From Allomuricauda sp. TMED12 (GTDB taxonomy: Bacteria > Bacteroidota > Bacteroidia > Flavobacteriales > Flavobacteriaceae), in contig NHBR02000063.1 in NCBI GenBank assembly GCA_002167435.2, positions 1 to 48,674 of the forward strand: a DNA stretch of 48,674 nucleotides. Direction: 5' to 3'. Shown in pieces: positions 31,645 through 38,089 of this stretch. The translations under genes were made by a program, and so were the position numbers. Below the pieces are notes generated by a model. That model had not been told where the DNA came from. It did no database searches and saw only the letters and a program-made list of their open reading frames with translations. Each line of letters opens with the position of its first letter. Within the stretch, counting starts at the first letter, position 1.

Positions 31645-32817
31645 ATGATTGCTGATCACGCTAAGGTGCATCAGCCTTCATCCCTGGCCCGTACGATTGG
31701 TTGTACGGGTTGGGTTCAAATGTCGGCTGATATACACCGTGAAGAAACACAAGAAGCACGTGAAGGTACCGCAGCGCATTGGGTACTTGAAGAATGTACG
31801 GATAAGTATAAAAGTAATATCTATGTTGATCCGTATTCTTTTGAAAACAAAACCGCACCCAACGGTGTGATTGTGACAGAAGAAATGATTGACGCAGCGG
31901 TAATACACTTCAATGACGTGGTAGACACTGTTGAGAATAGAAACCACCAGCGTGCTAATTTGTACATTGAAGAAACGGTGACAGTGCCACAAGTTCACCG
32001 TGACATGTTCGGTACCGGTGATACAGTATTCTATTGTCGAGTAACTAACACGTTGTTCGTGTGGGATTTCAAATACGGGCACCGTAGCGTATCAGCGGTT
32101 AGAAACTTTCAACTTATGTGCTACGCATTAGGTGCGGTTCGACGGTTGAATATAAACCCACAATCTATCGTTATGCGTATCGTACAACCGCGATGTTTCG
32201 ATGGTAAGGGTCCGATCCGTGAATGGGTTACGGACATGAACACACTTCACGAAATGTCGCAGCTTGCACGCGAACGTTGTGAACAAGCAGATGGGCCGAA
32301 CGCAAAATGTACACCTGGACCACATTGCCGTGATTGTCCGGCTACCTATCGTTGCCCTGCTCTGCAACAATCTGGCGCCGTAGTGTACGACTATGTTCAA
32401 TCACCGGCATCACCTATCGAGTTGAACGACCATCACCTAGTGCTTGAGTACGAATTGCTAGAACGTATCGAGCAACTGATTAAAGCACGCAAGGACGGTG
32501 TTGAAGAAGACATTAAACGTCGTTTAAAGAACGGTGTGAATGTTCCGTCCTACTCGTTAGAAACCAGCTATTCACGTGAGAAGTGGACAATACCCGCTAA
32601 AGAAGTGATTAGCATTATGAATTTGTTAGGTGTTGACGCGGCTAAACCAGACGTTCCTAAAACCCCTAACCAAGTGCGTCAACAATTAAAGAAATTAAAA
32701 ATTGACGCAAGCGTCATTTCAGCATATGCTGATAAAGAACCAAATGGTTTGAAGCTTGTAAAAGATGCAACAAACCGAGCACGTTTAATCTTTAAGGAGT
32801 CCATGAAAAATGGCTGA
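31645..32817 (+). CDS. RecB-like PD-(D/E)XK exonuclease (DUF2800 family)
   Basis: A 390-residue protein. The nuclease core shows EGTAAHWVLEE (motif with His and Glu), the Asp in DTVFYCRVTNTLFVWDFKYGH, in which 'D-F-K' is the catalytic D-x-K, and RNFQLMCYALGA (the Gln helix). Four Cys (CTPGPHCRDCPATYRC) may hold an iron-sulphur or zinc site, as in Cas4/AddB-like enzymes. In phages with this gene next to a DUF2815-like ssDNA-binding protein the pair works in recombination and DNA repair. A promoter for the next gene lies inside its 3' part. Confidence 0.85.
   Translation: MIADHAKVHQPSSLARTIGCTGWVQMSADIHREETQEAREGTAAHWVLEECTDKYKSNIYVDPYSFENKTAPNGVIVTEEMIDAAVIHFNDVVDTVENRNHQRANLYIEETVTVPQVHRDMFGTGDTVFYCRVTNTLFVWDFKYGHRSVSAVRNFQLMCYALGAVRRLNINPQSIVMRIVQPRCFDGKGPIREWVTDMNTLHEMSQLARERCEQADGPNAKCTPGPHCRDCPATYRCPALQQSGAVVYDYVQSPASPIELNDHHLVLEYELLERIEQLIKARKDGVEEDIKRRLKNGVNVPSYSLETSYSREKWTIPAKEVISIMNLLGVDAAKPDVPKTPNQVRQQLKKLKIDASVISAYADKEPNGLKLVKDATNRARLIFKESMKNG
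32702..32730 (+). promoter_or_regulatory. Intragenic promoter with TGAC-N6-GTCA operator ahead of the ssDNA-binding gene
   Basis: TTGACG, 17 bases, TATGCT inside the exonuclease gene, about 80 bases before the next start codon. The palindrome TGACGC-AA-GCGTCA (32703-32716) is perfect over all 14 bases, the best copy of the set. Confidence 0.65.
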
Positions 32818-33772
32818 ATTTACTACACCAGTTGGCCGCTTAGTTTACGGTAGTCCAACACGTCGCAACCCTGTCACTGATAATCACGGTAAGCCTGTGA
32901 TGCAAGCTGATGGTGTTACACCAGCAACTGAAATTAACTTCGGTATCGCTATCCCTAAACAGGGTGAGCAATTTTTCCAACAAACTGAGTGGGGCGCCAA
33001 GATTTATGAAGCGGTTAAATCTGGTTGGCAACGTGGTGAAGAACAACGCGCTGACTTCAGTTGGAAAGTTACCGACGGTGATTCAAATATCCCGAACAAG
33101 AAAGGTAACATACCGTCACAGAAAGAAGGCTACGCAGGGCATTGGGTTATCAACTTCAGCACACGTTTGAATGTGAAATTGTACGATTACATTCATTCAC
33201 AAGGTGGTGAGATATTTGAAGATGGTACCATTCAGACTGGTCACTATATTCAAGTGTACGCCACGGCTGAACCGAATAATAAAAACAACCCGAACGTACA
33301 AACACCAGGTGTGTACTTGAACCCTGTGTATGTTGCACATAGCGCATACGGCCCAATCATTCAAACATCAAGTGGACCTGACGTATCGACAGTTGGATTC
33401 GGTGGCGGTCAACTTCCACCAGGTGCCACAACCACACCACAAGGTAATGGTGGGTTCAATCCTGCTGCACCACAAGGGCAACAGCCACAAGGCGGTAACG
33501 GTGGTTACAACCCTAACGCTAACAATGCACCACAAGGCGGTAACGGTGGTTACAACCCTAACGCTAACGGTGGGTACAATCCTAACGGCCAGCAGCCACA
33601 AGGCGGTAACGGTGGTTACAACCCTGCCCCAAACGGTACCCCTGCCCATGGTGTGAACCCGCAGAATGCTGCGCAATCTGCACCACAACAAGGGTACAAT
33701 GCCCAGGGTGCATCATCTGTTCAACAGGGAAATGGTGCCCCTAACCATTCCTTTGCAAACGGCGGTCAGTAA
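32810..33772 (+). CDS. ssDNA-binding protein (DUF2815-like) with Gly/Asn/Gln-rich tail
   Basis: A 320-residue protein. The first 190 residues form an OB-fold-like beta domain (TTPVGRLVYGSPT, FGIAIPKQGEQFF, HYIQVYATAEPN, VYLNPVYVAHSAYGP), like the DUF2815 ssDNA-binding proteins of phages. The rest is a disordered tail with repeated QGGNGGYNPNA units, comparable in role to the flexible tails of bacterial SSB. The unusual tail has no acidic tip. It is made from its own promoter as well as from the operon, which fits a need for many copies. A terminator follows. Confidence 0.8.
   Translation: MAEFTTPVGRLVYGSPTRRNPVTDNHGKPVMQADGVTPATEINFGIAIPKQGEQFFQQTEWGAKIYEAVKSGWQRGEEQRADFSWKVTDGDSNIPNKKGNIPSQKEGYAGHWVINFSTRLNVKLYDYIHSQGGEIFEDGTIQTGHYIQVYATAEPNNKNNPNVQTPGVYLNPVYVAHSAYGPIIQTSSGPDVSTVGFGGGQLPPGATTTPQGNGGFNPAAPQGQQPQGGNGGYNPNANNAPQGGNGGYNPNANGGYNPNGQQPQGGNGGYNPAPNGTPAHGVNPQNAAQSAPQQGYNAQGASSVQQGNGAPNHSFANGGQ
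33485..33624 (+). repeat. Tandem coding repeats in the ssDNA-binding protein tail
   Basis: Two copies of about 39 bases (from 33485 and 33530) and a third shortened copy (from 33596) encode QGGNGGYNPNA-type units. The DNA identity is high, so the tail probably expands and contracts by slippage. Confidence 0.8.
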
Positions 33773-33790
33773 TTTAACCGCTACTGTTTG

Positions 33791-33819
33791 ACGCGTCCGA
33801 TTGGGCGCGTTCTTTTTTC
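33791..33819 (+). terminator. Terminator between the ssDNA-binding and DNA polymerase genes
   Basis: ACGCGTCC and GGGCGCGT pair around GATT through eight pairs, one G-T, and a T-rich run follows. The polymerase start is only 17 bases further, with no promoter between, so polymerase expression must rely on read-through. Confidence 0.75.
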
Positions 33820-33835
33820 TATCGTGGGATAAACT

Positions 33836-35860
33836 ATGAACCTCTACCCGTACGATTGTGAGTGTTACCCCAACATATTCACACTGGATATTAAAGAGCT
33901 GCATACAGGCCGTTGGTGGTTGTTCGAAATATCAGACCGTCGTAATGATTCGGATGCGCTGCGTGAATTCCTAGCAGACTTGCACAACACACCTAACGTG
34001 TGGATGGTTGGGTTTAATAACATTCACTATGACTATGAATTAGTACATCACTTCATGGTGAACCTGAACGGTCAAGCTGACGCAATGGCGATGTACACGA
34101 AGTCGTGTCAGATATTTCAAGACACTGATTACCGTTCGGTGTGGGCAAGTGATCGACTCATACCACAAATTGATTTGTATCTTGTTCATCACTTCAATAA
34201 TAAGGCACGCTCTACCAGCTTGAAAGCGTTACAATTCCAAATGCGCTTACCTAATATTCAAGACCTGCCCTACACACCTGGTTCTTACTTAACGCATGAA
34301 GAAGCGGATAAGTTGATTGAGTACAACCATAAAGACCGTGACGATACTGAGTCATTTCTTATCGAATCTAAAGACGCGATACTTTTCAGAAAACAATTAT
34401 CAGATCAGTACAACCGCGACTTCATGAATCACAATGATGGTAAAATCGGTAAAGACTATTTCATCATGAAGTTAACCGAAATGGGTTACAACACCAAAGT
34501 CAACGGTCAACTGGTGCAAACTTTCAGACCGTTTATCAGATTGAGCGACGCGGTGTTTGACTGGATACAGTTCACACGTCCACAGTTTCAAGCGGTTAAA
34601 CAATGGTTCCAACAACAAGAAATTACTGAAACAAAAGGCGTGTTCACTGAAATTCCTGAACACCAACTTGGTGACGTAGCACAATACGCGACAATGAAAA
34701 AGAAACGCGTTCGTGTCAGTGAAGATGAACCTATCAATCTACCGTGTTGGGAAGAACGCGCCAAGACTACACCCGCACGTTACAAGTGTTTCAATCAAGC
34801 GAAGACGTTAAACGTTGTGGTGGATGGGTTTCAGTTTGATTTCGGTGTGGGCGGTATTCACGGTTCGTTACATCGTACAGCCGTACACGAAGACGAATAC
34901 TTCACCATTATCGATTTAGACGTTGCAAGTTATTACCCTAACTTAGCGATATCGAATCGCGTCTACCCTGAACACTTGGGTGAACAGTTTTGTGACATCT
35001 ACTCTGACGTTTACGAGCAACGTAAAACCGCTAAGAAAGCAGGGCAAGACGCGATACAAGCCATGTTGAAACTCGCGCTTAATAGTGTGTACGGTGACAG
35101 TAACAGTGTATACAGTCCGTTTTATGATCCGCTCTATACCATGACCATCACCATCAACGGTCAATTACTATTATGTTTATTAGCTGAACGTCTGATGTAT
35201 ATCCCTGAACTGAAAATGATTCAGATAAACACTGATGGTTTGACAGTTAAGATACCACGTCAATACGTTCACATGTTGAAACAAGTGTGGGCAGACTGGG
35301 AAAAAGAAACAGGTCTTGTACTAGAAGACGCGGTGTATAAATCAATGTTCATCCGCGACGTTAACAATTACTTAGCTGTTGGTGTGGATGATTCAGTTAA
35401 ACGTAAAGGTGCGTATAACCACATCAGCCCCGTTGATACCAACTACAAAGCGAAGGAACGATTAGACTGGTCGAAAGATAGTTCCGCGCTGGTGGTACCT
35501 AAAGCCGCTGAAGCGTATCTTGTACGCGGTATACCCCTTCGTGAGTTCATCACGCAGCATACTGACATATTCGATTTCATGTTGCGTGAGAAAGTACCTA
35601 AGACTATGCGTATCGAATTGATGAACCCTGACGGTTCTTACGAACAGGTGCAAAACACTACGCGTTACTACGTCGCTAAAGGTGGTCGTCCGATGTTCAA
35701 AGTTATGCCTCCACTTGAACAAGGCGGTAAAGAACGTCGCAACGGTATATGCGCCGGCTGGATGGTGCAAGAATGTAACAACATGATGAATGTCACGTTA
35801 CCCATCGATTATGAATACTATGTCAGTGAAGCGAAAAAACTTATTGAGTTGTCATTATGA
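33836..35860 (+). CDS. Family B DNA polymerase with 3'-5' exonuclease
   Basis: A 674-residue replicative polymerase. Exonuclease motifs are YDCECYP (D7, E9), VGFNNIHYDYELV and YNHKDRDDT. Polymerase motif A is IIDLDVASYYPNL (about residue 361), motif B LKLALNSVYGDSN (about 410) and motif C MIQINTDGLTVKI (about 464). In motif C the common D-T-D is N-T-D; the second Asp, the one required for metal binding in studied relatives, is kept. The length is short for the family, with no clear terminal-protein-priming TPR1 signature visible. It lies after a terminator, so its level is probably low. Confidence 0.9.
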   Translation: MNLYPYDCECYPNIFTLDIKELHTGRWWLFEISDRRNDSDALREFLADLHNTPNVWMVGFNNIHYDYELVHHFMVNLNGQADAMAMYTKSCQIFQDTDYRSVWASDRLIPQIDLYLVHHFNNKARSTSLKALQFQMRLPNIQDLPYTPGSYLTHEEADKLIEYNHKDRDDTESFLIESKDAILFRKQLSDQYNRDFMNHNDGKIGKDYFIMKLTEMGYNTKVNGQLVQTFRPFIRLSDAVFDWIQFTRPQFQAVKQWFQQQEITETKGVFTEIPEHQLGDVAQYATMKKKRVRVSEDEPINLPCWEERAKTTPARYKCFNQAKTLNVVVDGFQFDFGVGGIHGSLHRTAVHEDEYFTIIDLDVASYYPNLAISNRVYPEHLGEQFCDIYSDVYEQRKTAKKAGQDAIQAMLKLALNSVYGDSNSVYSPFYDPLYTMTITINGQLLLCLLAERLMYIPELKMIQINTDGLTVKIPRQYVHMLKQVWADWEKETGLVLEDAVYKSMFIRDVNNYLAVGVDDSVKRKGAYNHISPVDTNYKAKERLDWSKDSSALVVPKAAEAYLVRGIPLREFITQHTDIFDFMLREKVPKTMRIELMNPDGSYEQVQNTTRYYVAKGGRPMFKVMPPLEQGGKERRNGICAGWMVQECNNMMNVTLPIDYEYYVSEAKKLIELSL

Positions 35861-36099
35861 ATAAATTCCCTTGTCGTTGTCGTAAATGTCAATCACGTAG
35901 AACATTTAGGAAACATCCTGAAGACTATAAACGAGAACCATTATGCTCATGCGGGGGTACGTACAGAGTAGACACGTATCGACTGAATAAAGAACATTTG
36001 AAATATATTTGTCGTTGTAACGGCGTACCTTATCCACACCGCAAAGGTTCACATTATTATTGTTTTGAGTATGATCATGATGTTGACACTACCTTATAA
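35857..36099 (+). CDS. Zinc-ribbon protein
   Basis: An 80-residue protein starting in the polymerase stop (ATGA). Seven Cys and several His form ribbon-type pairs: CRCRKC near the start, LCSCGG in the middle and ICRCNGVPYPH then HYYC later. Such two-ribbon proteins occur beside phage replication genes; a DNA- or polymerase-binding role is plausible, but no enzyme motif is present. Confidence 0.65.
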   Translation: MNKFPCRCRKCQSRRTFRKHPEDYKREPLCSCGGTYRVDTYRLNKEHLKYICRCNGVPYPHRKGSHYYCFEYDHDVDTTL

Positions 36100-36364
36100 C
36101 AGTACCCACACCGTCGAAGGAAGGGTGAAGCATTTACGTTCGTTGTTACTGGTGCATTCGTATCTGTACTACACGCTTGATACACCCATCGTCACTGACC
36201 ATAAATGGCAACAGTGGGCAAACGAATTACGCGACATTCAAGCTGTCACACCATGTGCTATAGGTTGGTATGACAACGAGTTTAAAGATTGGAACGGTTC
36301 AACAGGGTACCACTTACCTGTTGACGCATTCGTTAAAACAGTAACTAAAAGGTTGGGTTTATGA
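36071..36364 (+). CDS. Small protein resembling the Ia domain of NAD-dependent DNA ligase
   Basis: About 97 residues. The segment VKHLRSLLLVHSYLYYTLDT followed by PIVTDHKWQQWANEL has the order of the ligase Ia domain, 'L-R-x-L-L-x-H-x-Y-x-Y-Y-x-x-D-x-P-x-x-x-D', which binds the NMN part of NAD. No adenylation domain follows, so it is not a ligase by itself. It may bind NAD or act on a host ligase; both are speculation. Starts at 36071, 36077 or 36080 are possible and it overlaps the previous gene by up to 29 bases. Confidence 0.55.
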   Translation: MIMMLTLPYNSTHTVEGRVKHLRSLLLVHSYLYYTLDTPIVTDHKWQQWANELRDIQAVTPCAIGWYDNEFKDWNGSTGYHLPVDAFVKTVTKRLGL

Positions 36365-36621
36365 TTTATTGTCCAAAGTGCGGTACTACTACAAAGGTGC
36401 GAGATTCTAACGGAACCAATAGACGACGATGGTGTGATAGTAAAGATTGTGGTCATCGATTCAGCACACGGGAAATGCTGATTGATGATGTGCCGGCGAA
36501 TACTGAAACGGTACAGATACCATTAGAGTTATATCAGGCTTTTGAAGAAGTGTTCAATCAAATGCGTAAACGAACCTTGTTAAAAGCCTGGGGTGTTAAA
36601 CCGTTGAAGGGGAACAACTAA
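36361..36621 (+). CDS. NrdR/Ogr-like zinc-ribbon protein
   Basis: An 86-residue protein with an N-terminal four-Cys ribbon (CPKCGTTTKVRDSNG, then RRRWCDSKDCGHRFSTRE), like the NrdR zinc finger and the Ogr/Delta late activators of P2-type phages. A helical tail follows (ELYQAFEEVFNQMRKRTLL). NrdR's ATP-cone is absent. It could be the late-gene activator, acting on host RNA polymerase, which this phage otherwise lacks. That is inference from the fold and from the last place in the rightward operon. Its stop overlaps the holin stop on the other strand (CTAA). Confidence 0.65.
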   Translation: MIYCPKCGTTTKVRDSNGTNRRRWCDSKDCGHRFSTREMLIDDVPANTETVQIPLELYQAFEEVFNQMRKRTLLKAWGVKPLKGNN

Positions 36622-37190
36622 CCTTTCTTTTTAAATAGTGATGATATGCCGCTTACTATCGCATGACCGTTTGCGGCATTTAACTTGTTCTGTTGCTCTT
36701 TACGTAACACACCGAAGTATGCGTGAAGTAACACCACCAGCGGGCCCACTACTCCAAGAATGAAAGGCCAACCGTTCACCACGGCTGTTACCATCGAATC
36801 GTCACCCGTAGCAATAGCGTACGCCCATATACTGATTGTGACGATAGTAACGAATGCGACCACATGAAACGCGCCCTTAGCGATGTAAGGCCGTGTAGTG
36901 TGTTGCATAGTAGCGTCACTGGTCAACATGGTCTGTATCGTACCGTACTGTTGCCGTAGTCGCTCTATATCCACATCAAACTGTTTGTTCATCACTGACG
37001 CTTGCGCTTCAGGTGATAAATTCTGTATAGCGTTTACAGCGTCATTACCGGTTGCGGTGCCTGGTAATTTGGAATCATCCGGTAAAAACTCGTTCACCGC
37101 TGCGACGATTGCTGAACCGGTACCAGGTAGTGCGATTTGAAGGGCCGTTGAACCGACCGTCTTCACGATATCCCACAATTTATTCGACAT
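36618..37190 (-). CDS. Holin of the three-TM GTA type
   Basis: A 190-residue membrane protein. The first 100 residues are soluble (IVKTVGSTALQIALPGTGSA and an acidic/Gln-rich helical part). Then come two clear membrane helices (GAFHVVAFVTIVTISIWAYA and WPFILGVVGPLVVLLHAYFG) and a basic tail ending KKKG. This is the layout of the 'holin of 3TMs' family found in gene transfer agents and many phages. It would open the inner membrane at lysis. The start at 37190 has a GAGGG site; the upstream frame is leader. Confidence 0.75.
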   Translation of the reverse strand: MSNKLWDIVKTVGSTALQIALPGTGSAIVAAVNEFLPDDSKLPGTATGNDAVNAIQNLSPEAQASVMNKQFDVDIERLRQQYGTIQTMLTSDATMQHTTRPYIAKGAFHVVAFVTIVTISIWAYAIATGDDSMVTAVVNGWPFILGVVGPLVVLLHAYFGVLRKEQQNKLNAANGHAIVSGISSLFKKKG

Positions 37191-37635
37191 TAGTTTTCCC
37201 TCGACGTTCGTACCGCTGCATGATGCGTTCAGCATCTTGTTTCAATGGGGCCAGCACGTCGCGAAAACCTTTCATAATATCGTGTTTCATTACTAGTGAG
37301 ACAAATTCATCAGTGCTTATTGGCTTTCTAATGTAATCAATACAACCCATGTGTATCGTCGCTATGATGTGATCAGGGTCTGAATCACTGGTGAGGAACA
37401 TTACAGGTATGTCGCGAGTGAGTGGGTTGAGTTTCAAGTCTTTACACAATTCTATCCCGTTCTTGTGTGGCATAGAATAATCAAGTATCACAAAATCGGG
37501 GTTAGTGTCTTTGATGACTGACAGTGCCATTGACGGTTCGGCTACGCCTACACAATCATGACCAGCATCAATTAAAGCTTGTGTGAAAATTTCAAGTTCA
37601 ATTTTAGAATCATCAACTATTACAACAGTGCTCAT
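37180..37635 (-). CDS. CheY-like response regulator receiver protein in the lysis cassette
   Basis: A 151-residue receiver-domain protein. All key residues are present: acidic pair D8-D9 (VVIVDDSK), phosphoacceptor D52 (FVILDYSMP), the switch T82/S83 (FLTSDSD) and K104 (YIRKPIS). The fold is complete at about residue 122, followed by a 29-residue basic helical tail without a DNA-binding domain. It overlaps the holin gene by 11 bases and the membrane coiled-coil gene by four, so it is made with the lysis proteins. It could sense host phosphorylation, interfere with a host kinase or time lysis. Host origin is likely; phage use is inference. Confidence 0.88.
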   Translation of the reverse strand: MSTVVIVDDSKIELEIFTQALIDAGHDCVGVAEPSMALSVIKDTNPDFVILDYSMPHKNGIELCKDLKLNPLTRDIPVMFLTSDSDPDHIIATIHMGCIDYIRKPISTDEFVSLVMKHDIMKGFRDVLAPLKQDAERIMQRYERRGKTNVE

Positions 37636-37934
37636 TTGTCTTTACCTTTCTGATCCATTAGTTGAAACATTAAGGTGTCAAATCGCGTTTCCAAACCTTT
37701 AACAGCATTAACCACACTTTCGGCCATGCTGCGCGTGTCTTCCTTTACCGCTGTTACATCACGCATAATTGCAGCATCACGCGATTTGAAAAGTTCATCT
37801 ACTTCCTTGCGAGATATACCGTCTTCAACTTTAACGTGAAGTCTACGCATCAACCACCCAATGTACCCTAATATGAGCATTGCAATTGCTGCACCAATCC
37901 ACGCTATTAATGAAATAAGTGTATCCAATTCCAT
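37632..37934 (-). CDS. Membrane-anchored coiled-coil protein of the lysis cassette
   Basis: A 100-residue protein with one N-terminal membrane helix (LISLIAWIGAAIAMLILGYI) followed by a basic-acidic coiled coil (RKEVDELFKSRDAAIMRD, then SMAESVVNAVKGLETRFD). An inner-membrane spanin or a holin regulator would look like this, but no outer lipoprotein partner is visible. The gene starts six bases after AAGG and follows a terminator, so it begins the lysis operon. A TTGACA box upstream lacks a good -10 match. Confidence 0.6.
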   Translation of the reverse strand: MELDTLISLIAWIGAAIAMLILGYIGWLMRRLHVKVEDGISRKEVDELFKSRDAAIMRDVTAVKEDTRSMAESVVNAVKGLETRFDTLMFQLMDQKGKDK

Positions 37935-37983
37935 AGAAAACCTTGTTTAACCGTTTAATTTGTCAACAGTGTAACAGTAATCA

Positions 37984-38005
37984 AAAGCCCCAACAAAGGG
38001 GCTTT
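37984..38005 (-). terminator. Terminator after the tail-fibre genes
   Basis: AAAGCCCC and GGGGCTTT pair perfectly over eight bases around a six-base loop. Read leftwards the stem ends in TTTT. The structure separates the tail-spike transcript from the lysis operon. A partial T run also exists on the other strand. Confidence 0.8.
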
Positions 38006-38008
38006 CTC

Positions 38009-38068
38009 TTATTTATTTACTGGTACCCAGTCGTCATGCTTACCGTGAAAGTCTTGCGGGAAATTCAT
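38009..38068 (-). CDS. Micro-peptide of 19 residues after the tail spike
   Basis: An ATG with a good AAGG site opens a 19-codon frame, MNFPQDFHGKHDDWVPVNK, that ends just before the terminator stem. It is polar with aromatic and acidic residues. The well-placed ribosome site in a gap of only about 155 bases suggests it is translated. Function unknown. Confidence 0.4.
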   Translation of the reverse strand: MNFPQDFHGKHDDWVPVNK

Positions 38069-38089
38069 ATCTATACCTTATCTGTTGAT

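Noticed and set aside
31678..32082. 134-codon minus-strand frame inside the exonuclease gene
   Set aside because: Antisense to the conserved nuclease motifs; Phe/His/Cys-rich shadow composition.
33485..33624. CRISPR-like repeat array
   Set aside because: Repeats are in frame, encode Gly/Asn-rich units and have no unique spacers.
36065..36070. TTG start for the ligase Ia-like protein
   Set aside because: ATG codons follow within six bases and no ribosome site favours TTG.
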